DNA of 64,000 nucleotides from Hoeflea sp. IMCC20628 (GCF_001011155.1 NZ_CP011481.1:59421-123420); one strand, 5' to 3'. Shown: positions 1-9,957, counted from the stretch's first letter. Numbers and translations are program-made. The notes: generated from the sequence alone by a model not told the origin.

Positions 1-2
1 GG

Positions 3-374
3 GCAACGCTATATGTGGCCGACGCAGATATCGGCAAAATCCATGAGATTGCTGTGTCCGATGGTGCCATTCTCCGCTCATTCGAGATTGGAGGAGAGTT
101 GCACGGGCTCGACTTGTCGGACGACGGGAGCACGCTCTTCGTCAGCGGAAAGGGCGAAGACAAGCTTGTCGCGATCGATCTGCAATCCGGTGCGATGCGA
201 ACCGTTTCACTGTCGCCCGCTCCGTATCATCTGACAACGATCGGCGGCACTGGCAAGATTTACGTATCGAGCCGCGACGAACCCAAGATTTGGATCATCA
301 ACCAGATAGATCTCGCGGTCATCGGCAAAATCACCGTTTCCGGCGAGGGCCACCAGATGGTCGTGCTTCCGTAA
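3..374 (+). CDS. YncE/YVTN-type beta-propeller protein, 5'-truncated by window edge
   Basis: The frame is already open at the first base, so the N-terminus lies outside the window and only the last ~123 residues are visible. They contain repeated blades of the type 'LYVADADIGKIHEI', 'LFVSGKGEDKLVAIDL' and 'IYVSSRDEPKIWIIN', the pattern of YVTN/YncE-like seven-bladed propellers that are usually periplasmic. Internal GTG and ATG codons are not real starts because the reading continues upstream. It lies before a cytochrome c and copper genes in the same direction, so it may belong to the copper/redox cluster. The substrate cannot be told from this fragment. Confidence 0.7.
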   Translation, partial: ATLYVADADIGKIHEIAVSDGAILRSFEIGGELHGLDLSDDGSTLFVSGKGEDKLVAIDLQSGAMRTVSLSPAPYHLTTIGGTGKIYVSSRDEPKIWIINQIDLAVIGKITVSGEGHQMVVLP

Positions 375-523
375 TTTCGGAGAGGACCGTCCAAAGGACT
401 ATCGTTATAGGCAAGAATCGAAAGCAGACGATCGAAGGATCGCGCCGAACCGGCAAGCGCAAAGAAAATGCCTTGTTCGAAATTATAGATCGAAGCATCG
501 TCCTAAAAATAAGGAAAAGACAA

Positions 524-955
524 ATGCAACTCAAGAATAACCTGACAAAATATTTCGTCATCGGATTTTTCGGACTCGGATTAGTTGCTCTTGTCTCAAA
601 GAACTTGAAGGCAGATTCCGAGACGCCGTATGCAATGGCTGGCTTGACTCAAGTGTCTGGTGAAGCACAAGCCGGTCAGGCCTTGTTTGGTGCCAACTGC
701 GCATCTTGTCATGGCGACACTGGCGGAGGCACCGGAAAAGGGCCTCCACTGATCCATGACATTTACAATCCCGGGCATCATCCCGATGAGGCGTTCTTCA
801 GCGCGGTTGCCAACGGTGTTCCCCAACACCATTGGCCATACGGAAACATGCCAAGACTTAGCCAAGTGACACCGGATGAGGTCGCGAAAATAATCAGCTA
901 CGTCCGCGAAATGCAACTCGCCAACGGCATCACCTACAAACCGCACAAAATGTAA
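524..955 (+). CDS. small class I cytochrome c, membrane-anchored or secreted
   Basis: 143 aa. An N-terminal hydrophobic segment (about residues 9-26) serves as signal or anchor. The haem-binding motif CASCH is at residues 59-63, followed by [13 protein letters not shown], typical of cytochrome c Pfam family Cytochrome_CBB3. A candidate axial Met is in 'YGNMPRL'. The ATG at 524 has a purine-rich ribosome site (aaggaaaag) just upstream; longer readings begin inside unrelated sequence. It ends 14 bases before the P-type ATPase and probably shares its transcript. A periplasmic electron-transfer role linked to copper handling is inferred from position; no partner is identifiable. Confidence 0.85.
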   Translation: MQLKNNLTKYFVIGFFGLGLVALVSKNLKADSETPYAMAGLTQVSGEAQAGQALFGANCASCHGDTGGGTGKGPPLIHDIYNPGHHPDEAFFSAVANGVPQHHWPYGNMPRLSQVTPDEVAKIISYVREMQLANGITYKPHKM

Positions 956-969
956 CCGGAAGGGAATTG

Positions 970-3360
970 ATGATGAAAGATGAACAAGTCGACGATCAGG
1001 TTCCTGCCAGTTTTTCCGGCACGGTTTACACCTGCTCGATGCACCTCGAAGTCAGGCGCACAGAACCCGGGGACTGTCCAAAATGCCATATGCGTCTGAT
1101 ACATGAGGGCGCAAACAACAGTTACGACGATGGCCATGAAGGACACGAACACGGGAGTAGCCACAGCCACGGCGGGCGCGAAGCTGTGAAGAATAGGAAC
1201 GATGATCGCCAGTATGACAAGGTGCCACCTGATTACTCTGGCCCGGTCTACACTTGTCCGATGCATTCACAAGTTCGTCAGACCAAATCGGGATCATGTC
1301 CGATCTGCGGGATGGGACTCGAGCTTGAGTCGTCAGCGATGGAAGGTGACGGACCAAATCCGGAGTTGGTGGACTTCACCCGCCGCTTTTGGGTCGCGGT
1401 CGTTCTGAGTATCCCGCTCCTTGTCTTGACGATGGGACCATATGTCGGTCTTGCCGGCGTGCGAGAAATCCTGGGAGAACGCGCGACACTCTGGATCGAA
1501 TTGACCCTTGGCACGCCTGTCGTTCTCTGGTCTGGCTGGCCATTTCTTGTTCGCGGATGGACATCATTCCGAACTTTGAAGCTCAACATGTTCAGCCTGA
1601 TCAGCATGGGCGTGATGGCAGCCTGGCTGTTCAGTATTGTCGCCGTTCTGGTGCCCGGTATTTTTCCGGATGGCTTCCGTAACAGTGAGGGACATGTCGG
1701 AGTCTATTTCGAAGCCGCCGCTGTGATTGTCACCCTGGTCCTTCTTGGCCAGTTGATGGAACTTCGAGCTCGCGAAGGTACAGGCCGAGCGATCCGCGCT
1801 TTGCTGGACATGGCGGCGAAGACGGCCCACGTGATCCGGGAAAACGGGCGCGAGGAAGAAATCCCGCTCGAAGAAGTACAAGTCGGCGATCAACTGCGCG
1901 TCCGCCCGGGTGACAAGGTCCCTGTTGATGGCATCGTCCTTGATGGCCGCTCCTCGATTGACGAGAGCATGATTTCGGGAGAACCCGTCCCGATTGAAAA
2001 GGTTGCAGACGATCCGGTGACTGGAGCAACAATCAATGGCACTGGAAGTCTGATAATAGAGGCCACACGGGTTGGCGCTGACACGATGCTTTCCCAGATC
2101 GTAGAGATGGTGGCAAACGCCCAACGCTCACGCGCACCTATCCAAAAATACGCCGACAAGGTTTCGGGCTACTTTGTTCCTGTCGTTATTAGCGTTGCGG
2201 TGCTGGCCTTCGCCGCCTGGGCGCTTTTGGGACCTAGCCCTGCGTTCTCTTATGCACTCATCGCCGCCGTCGCAGTGCTCATCATAGCCTGCCCCTGTGC
2301 GCTCGGTCTCGCGACCCCGATGTCAATCATGACCGCGACAGGCCGTGGGGCTCAGGCTGGAGTTTTGATCAAGAATGCGGAGGCACTGGAGCGATTCGAG
2401 AAAGTCGATATCCTGATCGTGGACAAGACCGGAACTTTGACTGAAGGCAAGCCGCGTCTGGTCGCTGTATTGCCTGAAGGTGGCCATGACGAAGCCGAGG
2501 TCTTGCAGCTAGCCGCCTCTTTGGAACGGGGATCGGAACATCCGCTCGCTGAGGCGATAGTAAGAGGCGCAGAGGAACGGCACATCGAAATGACCGCCGC
2601 CACCGAATTCGAAGCCGTCACAGGGATGGGTGTGAAAGGCGTTGTTAATGGCCGCCAGATCGCGTTGGGAAATTTGAGATTGATGACCGAGATGGGGCTG
2701 GCGGCTCCGTCACTTATGGATAAGGCAAACGCTCGTCGCGACCAAGGCGAGACAGTGATGTTCGTTGTGCTCGATGGCACCATTGTCGGTCTGGTCTGCG
2801 TCGCCGATCCCGTAAAGGAAACCACGCCAGCAGCACTCAAAGCTCTGCACAAGCTCGGATTTCACATCATCATGGCCACAGGCGACAACGAACGGACAGC
2901 CAAGGCCGTAGCGGGACGACTGGGTATCGACGAAATTCGAGCCGATGTGCTGCCTGAGGACAAAGCACGGATCATTCGCGAACTTCAGGATATGGGCCGA
3001 AAGGTTGCCATGGCCGGCGACGGCGTAAATGACGCGCCAGCACTTGCGCAAGCCGATGTGGGCATTGCCATGGGAACTGGAGCGGACGTCGCCATCGAGA
3101 GTGCAGGCTTCACACTGGTTAGCGGCAACTTGGACGGAATTGTGCGTGCTCGGCGGCTCAGTCAGGCTACTATGCGTAATATCCGCCAGAACCTGTTTTT
3201 TGCCCTGGTCTACAATACCCTCGGTGTGCCGGTTGCGGCGGGATTGCTCTATCCGTGGTTTGGCATCTTGATTAGCCCGATGTTTGCCGCCTTTGCCATG
3301 AGTGCCTCTTCGATCTCGGTCGTAATGAATTCACTTCGTCTGCGAAGCCTCAGATTCTGA
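970..3360 (+). CDS. copA: copper-translocating P1B-type ATPase with two N-terminal heavy-metal-binding (HMBD) motifs
   Basis: 796 aa inner-membrane cation pump. The N-terminus lacks classic CxxC HMA domains. It carries two HMBD-type motifs, 'YTCSMHLEV...CPKCHM' near residue 20 and 'YTCPMHSQV...CPICGM' near residue 98, separated by a His-rich stretch ([11 protein letters not shown]). The transport motif CPC ([12 protein letters not shown], about residue 440), the phosphorylation motif DKTGTLTEG (about 484) and the hinge motif [10 protein letters not shown] (about 682) are all intact. ATG 970 is chosen over TTG 967 because AGGGAA lies seven bases before it. Function: ATP-driven export of Cu(I) (or Ag(I)) from the cytosol. 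The CPC motif indicates monovalent metal, but the exact metal is inferred. Confidence 0.9.
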   Translation: MMKDEQVDDQVPASFSGTVYTCSMHLEVRRTEPGDCPKCHMRLIHEGANNSYDDGHEGHEHGSSHSHGGREAVKNRNDDRQYDKVPPDYSGPVYTCPMHSQVRQTKSGSCPICGMGLELESSAMEGDGPNPELVDFTRRFWVAVVLSIPLLVLTMGPYVGLAGVREILGERATLWIELTLGTPVVLWSGWPFLVRGWTSFRTLKLNMFSLISMGVMAAWLFSIVAVLVPGIFPDGFRNSEGHVGVYFEAAAVIVTLVLLGQLMELRAREGTGRAIRALLDMAAKTAHVIRENGREEEIPLEEVQVGDQLRVRPGDKVPVDGIVLDGRSSIDESMISGEPVPIEKVADDPVTGATINGTGSLIIEATRVGADTMLSQIVEMVANAQRSRAPIQKYADKVSGYFVPVVISVAVLAFAAWALLGPSPAFSYALIAAVAVLIIACPCALGLATPMSIMTATGRGAQAGVLIKNAEALERFEKVDILIVDKTGTLTEGKPRLVAVLPEGGHDEAEVLQLAASLERGSEHPLAEAIVRGAEERHIEMTAATEFEAVTGMGVKGVVNGRQIALGNLRLMTEMGLAAPSLMDKANARRDQGETVMFVVLDGTIVGLVCVADPVKETTPAALKALHKLGFHIIMATGDNERTAKAVAGRLGIDEIRADVLPEDKARIIRELQDMGRKVAMAGDGVNDAPALAQADVGIAMGTGADVAIESAGFTLVSGNLDGIVRARRLSQATMRNIRQNLFFALVYNTLGVPVAAGLLYPWFGILISPMFAAFAMSASSISVVMNSLRLRSLRF

Positions 3361-3373
3361 AATCTGCCACCCC

Positions 3374-3406
3374 TTGACCTTCCCATCGTGGGAAGCCCCA
3401 TATCAG
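3374..3406 (+). promoter_or_regulatory. CueR/HmrR-type operator-promoter of the copper chaperone gene
   Basis: A TTGACC -35 at 3374-3379 overlaps a perfect dyad CTTCCC-atcgt-GGGAAG. A weak -10 (CATATC/ATATCA, 3399-3405) follows at 19-20 bp. The stretched spacer with a dyad inside it is the hallmark of MerR-family activated promoters. The same box recurs at 3932 and 9355, and the cognate CueR-like regulator is encoded at 6527. Confidence 0.75.
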
Positions 3407-3431
3407 ACGAGCAGCTTTGAAAGGAAACAAA

Positions 3432-3638
3432 ATGACCTATGAGTTCGACGTCGAAAATATGACCTGTGGCCATTGCCGCGGCACGGTTGAAAAAGCGATT
3501 AAAGCAGCCGATCCCGCCGCGGTCGCAACGATCGACCTGGCCTCGAAGAAGGCGACAGTCCAAACCAGCCTTGACCCGGCCGTTATCAGGGACGCGATTA
3601 GGAATGCCGGATATCCAGTATCCTACGTGAAACTCTAA
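3432..3638 (+). CDS. copZ: CopZ-like heavy-metal-associated (HMA) copper chaperone
   Basis: 68 aa, a single HMA domain of ferredoxin-like fold. 'MTYEFDVENMTCGHCRGTVEKAI' carries the Cu(I)-binding CGHC within the MTCxHC motif (residues about 11-16). Start ATG 3432 has an AAAGGAAAC ribosome site; the upstream TTG is ignored. The family delivers Cu(I) to P1B ATPases or to CueR. It has its own CueR-type promoter (3374) and a strong terminator (3648), so it is a monocistronic copper-induced gene between the two ATPase genes. Confidence 0.85.
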   Translation: MTYEFDVENMTCGHCRGTVEKAIKAADPAAVATIDLASKKATVQTSLDPAVIRDAIRNAGYPVSYVKL

Positions 3639-3647
3639 TTGCCAATA

Positions 3648-3684
3648 CGGTCGCCCTCCGCAAATGTGAGGGGCGACCGTTTTT
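3648..3684 (+). terminator. rho-independent terminator after copZ-like gene
   Basis: The inverted repeat CGGTCGCCCTC / GAGGGGCGACCG with a short loop is followed by TTTTT, ten bases after the stop codon of the chaperone gene. Confidence 0.85.
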
Positions 3685-3931
3685 CAGTGAACTATGCAAC
3701 TGCGCGGACGTCCGTTTAGGTTCCACCATAGGTCTGCTCAAATCAGGTGCGCCTCAGCCGTCCAACATATCAAGACCAAATTCGATAGCTTGGCAATTTA
3801 CGGGCCGCTTCTCTGCCGTAGTGGAGCAAGCCGTCGCTAGTTAGGCCTGATCGCCGCCCTATGGCTGCGCCAAATCATGGGGAACCTCACCGCTGCGAAA
3901 CGCAGAGTCAATAAAAAACGCAAAAATGCCC

Positions 3932-3962
3932 TTGACCTTCCCATCACGGGAAGGATTACAGA
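3932..3962 (+). promoter_or_regulatory. CueR/HmrR-type operator-promoter of the second copper ATPase
   Basis: TTGACC at 3932-3937 is followed by the perfect 7-5-7 dyad CCTTCCC-atcac-GGGAAGG. A -10-like TACAGA lies at 3957-3962, spacer 19 bp. The -10 overlaps the ATG at 3962, so that ATG cannot be the translation start; this helps fix the start of the next gene at 3992. Confidence 0.75.
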
Positions 3963-3991
3963 TGTCAACGGTTAGTAAAGGAGCCGCTCAA

Positions 3992-6472
3992 ATGAATGCG
4001 ATATCGAAAGTCAGGATACCCGTAGCGTCCTCCGCTACCACCGATTTCGGAATCGAAGGCATGACCTGCGCGTCTTGCGTCAATCGCGTTGAGAAGGCCA
4101 TAGAAGCCGTTCCAGGCGTGACTTCTGCAACGGTAAACCTGGCGACCGAACGTGCCACCGTCACGTTCAATGAAGCGGTGCCGATGGAGACTGTGGTTCA
4201 GGCAATTGAGATGGCAGGCTACGAGCCCAGGATCGAGACACTTCAATTCGGCATTGAAGGCATGACTTGCGCTTCCTGCGTCAGTCGCGTGGAGAAAGCG
4301 ATCAACGCCGTCCCGGGCGTCAGGGATGCGTCAGTCAACCTTGCAACAGAAAAGGCAACGGTTCGCGCAGTTGTGGGGACACCCACATCAGCATTGGAGG
4401 ACGCCGTTCGCAACGCCGGCTATGATGTCCGGAGGATTGCTGCTGAGGTCACCAATGACAGTCACGGGGACCGGCGCGACCGAGAGATCAACCGTCTGAG
4501 AATGTCGCTGGTCATTTCCGCAGTGCTTACATTTCCGCTCTTTGTTCTTGAAATGGGATCGCATCTCAGCGCGTCCATCCATGATTGGATAATGACCAAT
4601 GTCGGCATGGACAACAATCTTGTCATCCAGTTCGTTCTGGCCACGCTCGTCCTGTTCGGGCCAGGCCTACGCTTTTTTACAAAGGGCGTTCCGAATCTTT
4701 TGAGATGGACCCCAGACATGAATTCGTTGGTAGTGCTCGGCACTTCATCCGCCTGGGGCTATTCGGTTGTCGCCACGTTCCTTCCGGGCATTCTGCCTTT
4801 AGGAACGGCGAACGTCTACTACGAGGCGGCAGCCGTCATTGTTACTCTTATTCTGCTCGGTCGCTATCTCGAAGCCCGTGCGAAGGGCAAGACTTCCCAG
4901 GCTATCAAGCATCTGATTGGTCTTCAGCCAAAGACCGCGCACGTGAAGCGTGATGGAAATTTCGTCGAAATTCAGATCAGCGATGTGATTTTGGGTGATA
5001 TCGTTCAAATACGTCCGGGCGCGAAAATTCCCGTGGACGGTCACGTGGTTGATGGCGAATCCTACGTTGACGAGTCCATGATTACGGGCGAGCCGGTTCC
5101 GATAATAAAGTCCGCCGGCGCGGATGTGGTCGGCGGCACGATCAACAAATCCGGAGCCTTCACTTTCGAAGCGACGAAAATTGGTTCAGACACACTGCTT
5201 GCCCAGATCATTAAGATGGTCGAGGCGGCACAGGGAGCCAAGCTTCCGATCCAAGCATTGGTCGATCGGGTAACGAGCTGGTTTGTCCCGGCCGTGATCG
5301 CTGCGGCAACTCTAACCTTCGCGGCATGGCTGCTCCTTGGCCCGTCGCCTGCCCTCACCTTCGCATTGATCAACTCCGTCGCAGTGCTGATTATCGCCTG
5401 CCCCTGCGCTATGGGTCTCGCCACGCCGACATCAATCATGGTCGGTACGGGTCGCGCCGCCGAATTGGGTATCCTGTTTCGGAAAGGCGAAGCGCTCCAG
5501 ACATTGCGCGATGCGGATGTGATCGCACTGGACAAGACGGGGACGCTCACCAAGGGCAAGCCGGAGCTGACAGACTTCGTCGTTAGCGAAGGATTTGACA
5601 GAGGCGAAATCCTCCGCCTCGTCGCAAGCCTCGAGTCACAATCCGAGCATCCCATCGCAGACGCCATCGTCGCAGCGGCAAAGCGAGAAGGGGTCTCTCT
5701 CGCCGACGTCTCGGAGTTCCAGGCTGCACCGGGCTATGGGGTGAGCGGCCAGATCAACGGTCGGATCGTGATCGTGGGCGCGGATCGATCTATGACGAAA
5801 GCCGGCGTGGACGTTTCGGCGTTCAGTAGGCAAGCGGCGATATTGGGCGACGAAGGTAAGTCACCGTTCTACGCGGCAATCGACGGGAAGCTTGCTGCAA
5901 TCATCGCAGTCTCTGACCCCGTCAAAGACACGACGCCGCAAGTCATAGCCGCACTCCACGCTCTCGGGCTCAAAGTGGCTATGGTTACAGGTGACAATGC
6001 CCGAACCGCCCATGCCATTGCACACCAAGTCGGTATTGATGAAGTGGTCGCTGAAGTACTCCCCAACGGGAAGGTCGATGCCGTCAAAAGGCTCAGAGAG
6101 GGTGGACGGAAAGTCGCCTTCGTGGGGGATGGCATCAATGATGCACCCGCTCTTTCAGAAGCAGACATCGGAATTGCGGTTGGCACTGGAACCGATATCG
6201 CGATCGAAAGTGCCGACGTCGTACTGATGTCAGGCGATCTTACGGGCGTGGTTACGGCGATTTCGATTAGCAAAGCCACCATCCGGAACATTCGGCAAAA
6301 CCTGTTCTGGGCCTTCGCCTATAATATAAGTCTCGTGCCAGTTGCGGCCGGCATTCTGTATCCGATCAACGGTACGCTATTGTCGCCCATTCTTGCCGCC
6401 GGGGCGATGGGCCTTTCGAGCGTTTTTGTGCTGACAAACGCTCTGCGACTGCGTCGGTTCAAGACAAGCTGA
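3992..6472 (+). CDS. copA: Cu(I)-exporting P1B-1 ATPase with two HMA domains
   Basis: 826 aa. Two N-terminal HMA domains each carry GMTCASC (about residues 22 and 89), followed by eight predicted membrane helices. CPC ([12 protein letters not shown], about 468), DKTGTLTKG (about 513) and [10 protein letters not shown] (about 711) are present. This is the classic CopA layout, unlike the HMBD-type pump at 970. ATG 3992 is preferred because AAAGGAG lies eight bases upstream and the promoter -10 covers the earlier ATG 3962. It exports cytosolic Cu(I) and is probably induced by the CueR-like protein encoded just downstream. Confidence 0.93.
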   Translation: MNAISKVRIPVASSATTDFGIEGMTCASCVNRVEKAIEAVPGVTSATVNLATERATVTFNEAVPMETVVQAIEMAGYEPRIETLQFGIEGMTCASCVSRVEKAINAVPGVRDASVNLATEKATVRAVVGTPTSALEDAVRNAGYDVRRIAAEVTNDSHGDRRDREINRLRMSLVISAVLTFPLFVLEMGSHLSASIHDWIMTNVGMDNNLVIQFVLATLVLFGPGLRFFTKGVPNLLRWTPDMNSLVVLGTSSAWGYSVVATFLPGILPLGTANVYYEAAAVIVTLILLGRYLEARAKGKTSQAIKHLIGLQPKTAHVKRDGNFVEIQISDVILGDIVQIRPGAKIPVDGHVVDGESYVDESMITGEPVPIIKSAGADVVGGTINKSGAFTFEATKIGSDTLLAQIIKMVEAAQGAKLPIQALVDRVTSWFVPAVIAAATLTFAAWLLLGPSPALTFALINSVAVLIIACPCAMGLATPTSIMVGTGRAAELGILFRKGEALQTLRDADVIALDKTGTLTKGKPELTDFVVSEGFDRGEILRLVASLESQSEHPIADAIVAAAKREGVSLADVSEFQAAPGYGVSGQINGRIVIVGADRSMTKAGVDVSAFSRQAAILGDEGKSPFYAAIDGKLAAIIAVSDPVKDTTPQVIAALHALGLKVAMVTGDNARTAHAIAHQVGIDEVVAEVLPNGKVDAVKRLREGGRKVAFVGDGINDAPALSEADIGIAVGTGTDIAIESADVVLMSGDLTGVVTAISISKATIRNIRQNLFWAFAYNISLVPVAAGILYPINGTLLSPILAAGAMGLSSVFVLTNALRLRRFKTS

Positions 6473-6526
6473 GAGTTGATCAAAGGGGGCGCGCGTTACG
6501 CCTTCAAAACGAAAGAGGAGACCATC

Positions 6527-6970
6527 ATGAAAATCGGCGAAATTTCCAAGGCGTCCGGTGTCTCGAGCAAAATGATCCGCTACTATGAACAGATTGGCCT
6601 GATTGCGCCCGCGCGCCGTGCAGAGTCCAGTTATCGCGTATATTCAGACAGCGACATCCATACGCTGCGTTTCATTCGTGGGGCTAGAGACCTCGGTTTT
6701 TCCGTGGACCAGATGAAGATCCTGCTGGCCCTCTGGAAGGACCGTTCCAGGGCAAGTTCAGATGTGAAAGCGCTCGCTCTCAGCCACATTGCCGAACTTG
6801 AGCGGAAGGCCGCAGCCATAAAGACCATGACCAAGACGCTAAAGCACCTGGCCAATAACTGCCATGGCGATGGCAGGCCAGAGTGTCCCATCATTGACGG
6901 CATCGCTGAACCCATGCGGGAAGATGGCCCAACAGCACTATCAAAATTTGGTCTCAGCCATCCGGTCTAG
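6527..6970 (+). CDS. hmrR: CueR/HmrR copper-responsive MerR-family activator
   Basis: 147 aa. The N-terminal MerR winged helix begins 'MKIGEISKASGVSSKMIRYY', followed by a coiled dimerisation helix. The C-terminal metal loop CHGDGRPEC places Cys at residues 112 and 120, exactly the Cu(I)/Ag(I)-binding pair of E. coli CueR. Start ATG 6527 has AGAGGAG upstream. It lies 54 bp downstream of copA in the same direction. The three stretched-spacer dyad promoters at 3374, 3932 and 9355 are its likely targets: by family knowledge it untwists the spacer when copper is bound. Confidence 0.9.
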   Translation: MKIGEISKASGVSSKMIRYYEQIGLIAPARRAESSYRVYSDSDIHTLRFIRGARDLGFSVDQMKILLALWKDRSRASSDVKALALSHIAELERKAAAIKTMTKTLKHLANNCHGDGRPECPIIDGIAEPMREDGPTALSKFGLSHPV

Positions 6971-6975
6971 CCGGG

Positions 6976-7536
6976 TCAATCTGTCTTCAGGCGGTATTTG
7001 GCGTGGCAGGATGTGCAGGTCTGGAGCAGCATGTGAAAGGCGTGTTCGGCGGGCATCGACAAAACCGCTTCTGCGGGGTCGGTTTTCTTCCCGAATGGTC
7101 CGAGACCAATGACGTCGCCCGCTTTCATGCGCATATCCTGGGTCAATGCATCTGGATGGCGTTCAGCGGCAGAGGAGAGCGAATTGGCATACACGCCAAG
7201 GTCATTTGCCAGGGAATTGAACTCTTTGCGCTCGGACATGATGGTCGAACTGGCCTGTGAGCCGATAATGACGGGATTGCCTTCGAAGTGAGCCATCAAG
7301 GCACTGCCGGACCTCTTATATATCGTCTCCGCAGCTGCCTTGAACAACTCAGAATCGTAGGAAGTGTTGCCCTTGAACATACCATCAATCAGCTTTGCTG
7401 CCTCGGCCATGGATTTCATGTCCGATTGTCGAGCGATCATTGTCTTTTCATTCGCAAGCACAACGTTCGTAGTGAGCGCAGCAATACCCACCAAAGTGAT
7501 TGCGGCCACCAAAACTGCGCATGCCTTGAAGTTCAT
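6976..7536 (-). CDS. cytochrome c' family protein
   Basis: 186 aa with an N-terminal signal peptide (about residues 1-28, ending TTNVVLA). The haem-binding CTSCH is near the C-terminus (about residues 174-178) followed by AKYR, the diagnostic arrangement of four-helix-bundle cytochromes c' (Pfam Cytochrom_C_2). The family binds NO or CO and is periplasmic; its role here is unknown. AGGGGAAC lies before the ATG. It faces the CueR gene tail-to-tail with only five bases between them. With the cytochrome c at 524 it makes two c-type cytochromes in the metal cluster. Confidence 0.85.
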   Translation of the reverse strand: MNFKACAVLVAAITLVGIAALTTNVVLANEKTMIARQSDMKSMAEAAKLIDGMFKGNTSYDSELFKAAAETIYKRSGSALMAHFEGNPVIIGSQASSTIMSERKEFNSLANDLGVYANSLSSAAERHPDALTQDMRMKAGDVIGLGPFGKKTDPAEAVLSMPAEHAFHMLLQTCTSCHAKYRLKTD

Positions 7537-7686
7537 CGAGTTCCCCTTTTCGGACGGGTGCTAAACGACAAGATACAATGCTTGCGGCGAAATTACGCTG
7601 CGCAATCAGGATGACGGTGGATTTGCATGAACTTCTCGCTTACGGCGCCGACATAAGTGGCTTGTGCAGCCAATCCCTGTTTTAAA

Positions 7687-7995
7687 TCACTTGACCGCCA
7701 CTTGCTGGAAGCAAGAAGAGATAAAAATCGAATGATCGCCGGTGCTGGTCCAAATCGCGTACCGTTTGCCGAACCCGTTTTCCTGAATCTCCCTCCGAAG
7801 GATTGAGGTCAGGGTAAACAAGTCTGGAGACATCGGAAAATTCTCAATTGGTGTTGGTTCGTTGGTAGCCACGTTTTGCCACGCCTCGGATAGCCGAGGA
7901 CGTGCCCCATCAACTTGCACCGGAATACAAGAACTGGTCGCACTTTGCGTACATGCCACGCGGCATAATCTTCCGGCCTCTGAATTTACACTCAT
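7687..7995 (-). CDS. doubtful small ORF in the metal cluster
   Basis: 102 codons in the otherwise empty stretch between the cytochrome c' gene and the glutaredoxin-MauE gene. No ribosome site is seen before the ATG, and no domain is recognised. The C-terminal half (ILRREIQENGFGKRYAI...) looks more protein-like than the N-terminal half. An overlapping plus-strand frame of similar length is equally unsupported. It may be a decayed gene; listed for completeness only. Confidence 0.22.
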   Translation of the reverse strand: MSVNSEAGRLCRVACTQSATSSCIPVQVDGARPRLSEAWQNVATNEPTPIENFPMSPDLFTLTSILRREIQENGFGKRYAIWTSTGDHSIFISSCFQQVAVK

Positions 7996-8079
7996 TGTGG
8001 GTCAACCAATGCTAGACCGCGGCGGCCATGGATTTGATCGCCGTCTGGATAAAAGCAGTTCAACCTCGGGCTTCATGAT

Positions 8080-8829
8080 TCACACCAGCCACATCCTGAC
8101 CGGCATCCAAATCCCCATTGCAACCATCATCAGGTTCTCTGTCAGCGAAACAAAGCCAAGCGGAACGCTACTGTCGCCACCGACACAAGCACATTTGAGT
8201 TCCCGTTTGTCGATGTAGACCGCTTTGAACACGGAGACAGCACCAATTCCGCCTATCACCAGTGCGAGCGGGGCTGAAAACCACGTCAGAGCGCCCGCAA
8301 GCATAAGGAGGCCTGCGGTAGCTTCGGCAAAGGGGTAGACGTATCCATATGGAACATAGCGTCTCGCAAGCAGATCGTAGTTCAGAAACATCGTGGAGAA
8401 ACTCTCCACATTCTGCAATTTCTGAACAGCGAGAAGGCACATTGCAATGGCAACAAACCGTTCAACTATGGTGATGGCCGGCACGGGCGTGGGAGAAATC
8501 CAGGTCACTGCCACTGCCAGCAGGAGCGACATCAGGAATATGGCGATGACCGGACGATAGCTGGTTTCACCGTCTTCAGGAACGTGCTGCCCAAAGAAGC
8601 GTCTTACGTCGTCATAGCCACCAATCCGCTTTTGATTGATGAAAGTCTGCGGCGTTGTTTCAACGCCATGTTCTTTCCGGAATGATTCCGTCTCGGCTTG
8701 CGTCTTGAGCCAGTGGTCTTCCACCTCATAGCCCTTTCGTGCCAGCAGCGACTTTGCCTTGAGGCCATAGGGACAGATGTGGTCGGGCATTACCATTCGA
8801 TAGAGTGACGCTTTCGGTAGAACCGCCAT
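8080..8829 (-). CDS. glutaredoxin-MauE/DoxX-like fusion membrane protein
   Basis: 249 aa. The N-terminal glutaredoxin domain has CPYG at residues 19-22 and the cis-Pro motif TPQTF near 59. About four membrane helices follow, resembling MauE/methylamine-utilisation-type redox membrane proteins. A C-terminal pair of cysteines (KCACVGG) follows a membrane helix. The likely role is thiol-disulphide exchange at or across the inner membrane. GGGGAGCG precedes the ATG. It lies 11 bp behind the DUF305 gene and is probably co-transcribed from the CueR-type promoter at 9345-9380. Role in metal resistance is inferred from context. Confidence 0.8.
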   Translation of the reverse strand: MAVLPKASLYRMVMPDHICPYGLKAKSLLARKGYEVEDHWLKTQAETESFRKEHGVETTPQTFINQKRIGGYDDVRRFFGQHVPEDGETSYRPVIAIFLMSLLLAVAVTWISPTPVPAITIVERFVAIAMCLLAVQKLQNVESFSTMFLNYDLLARRYVPYGYVYPFAEATAGLLMLAGALTWFSAPLALVIGGIGAVSVFKAVYIDKRELKCACVGGDSSVPLGFVSLTENLMMVAMGIWMPVRMWLV

Positions 8830-8840
8830 GATCGCTCCCC

Positions 8841-9317
8841 CTATTTGCCGTCAATTTCCGGCGTCGCCTTCGCACCGCCTTGAAGATCGATGATCAGAGC
8901 CTTCATTTCTCCAATTTCGCGTACCTGGGCCTCAATGATGTCGTCGGCCAGCTTCCGAACCCGGGGATCAACGATCTTCGCACGTTCCGACGTGAGGATT
9001 GCTATTGAGTGATGCGGAATCATTGCCTTCATGTAGGAGACGTCGCCAACTGTGGTCTGGCTTCGCAGCAGAAACAGCGATGTGGCAAAGATCAACACGC
9101 TGCCCAAGAAGATCGCGATGTTCAGCCTCTTGTTGGTGTACATGCCGAGCATGAATGCCAGCATGATGATCGCCATGCTGGCGCCCATATACAAAGCTGC
9201 AAAACTGCGCGTTTCGCTAAAAAAGATATGATCCCATGCGTATGTGTTCAGATACATCAAACCAAACATGACGATCGTCGACACCACGATCATCAGCAAG
9301 AAGCGAGTGTAGGACAT
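8841..9317 (-). CDS. DUF305-type membrane protein
   Basis: 158 aa. About four hydrophobic segments fill the first ~100 residues. A DUF305-like tail follows with the conserved 'MKAMIPHHSIAILTSERA' histidine motif and an alpha-helical end. DUF305 proteins often sit in copper clusters; the His and Met residues suggest metal binding, but the biochemical role is not established. It is the first gene of a two-gene minus-strand operon behind a CueR-like operator. Confidence 0.8.
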   Translation of the reverse strand: MSYTRFLLMIVVSTIVMFGLMYLNTYAWDHIFFSETRSFAALYMGASMAIIMLAFMLGMYTNKRLNIAIFLGSVLIFATSLFLLRSQTTVGDVSYMKAMIPHHSIAILTSERAKIVDPRVRKLADDIIEAQVREIGEMKALIIDLQGGAKATPEIDGK

Positions 9318-9344
9318 TCTTGACTCCCAAAATTTGCCACAAGT

Positions 9345-9380
9345 GTAGGTTAAACAACCTTACCACGTGGGAAGGTTCCA
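9345..9380 (-). promoter_or_regulatory. CueR/HmrR-type operator-promoter of the DUF305/glutaredoxin operon
   Basis: Read on the minus strand, GGAACCTTCCC-acgt-GGTAAGGTT is a dyad matching the boxes at 3374 and 3932, followed by GTTTAA as a -10-like element. It lies 28-60 bases upstream of the DUF305 start, the right place for a MerR-type activated promoter. Matches to the -35 consensus are weaker than in the other two boxes. Confidence 0.6.
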
Positions 9381-9957
9381 TGGATTCCAAATTTTTTATG
9401 TCAAGCTTTGAAAGCCATCCGAATAAGTTCGGAATTTGGCGGGGGCAGTGTAGACGTCTCTGTAGTCGTGGCCCTTATCTGGATCAGTCAACAGCTGGCG
9501 ACCGACTTGCACCTGGAACGTCGAGGGACTGCGGCGAACCCATGTGCCACCGAACCGGACCAAGTCCCGCTCATTGTTTTGAGCCGACGGTTTTCCAGCG
9601 TCAGTTCAGCCACCCCAGCTCATTCACCGCTTTACCCCCCGGGGTGCTTCTCACCGCGGCGGCTAATCACCGGTCGAAGCTAATGCTAGACACATCACGG
9701 TGTTGACGGGCAGAAATTGTGATGATGCCCGCAAGATGATTAGGACCTGGTGGATTGCTTTTGGAAGCAAATCCCGTATGCCTGATTTTGTCTGTATGCC
9801 CAGTTGCTCAGGACCTGCAGCAAGTACAGAAGACATCGCCAAAGCGATATCCGCCCATGAGGACCGGCAAAAGACAGAGGGTCGCGCGAAATCGAAACTT
9901 ATGCCCGAGCACTGAACTGCAGCCTTGCCAAACTCTCCGGTGCCGAGTGGGCTGTCC
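9381..9957. other. intergenic stretch without a convincing gene
   Basis: About 580 bases separate the metal cluster from the phospholipase gene. Several short frames of 60-130 codons overlap here in different phases, none with a ribosome site or a recognisable motif. I see no transfer RNA or repeat. It may be a junction between two acquired segments. Confidence 0.5.

Noticed and set aside
15..374. A complete small gene starting at GTG 15
   Set aside because: The frame is open to the left edge and the beta-propeller repeat continues through the GTG, so this is the end of a larger gene.
7862..8218. Plus-strand frame overlapping the glutaredoxin-MauE gene end
   Set aside because: No ribosome site or domain; it lies partly antisense to a well-supported gene.
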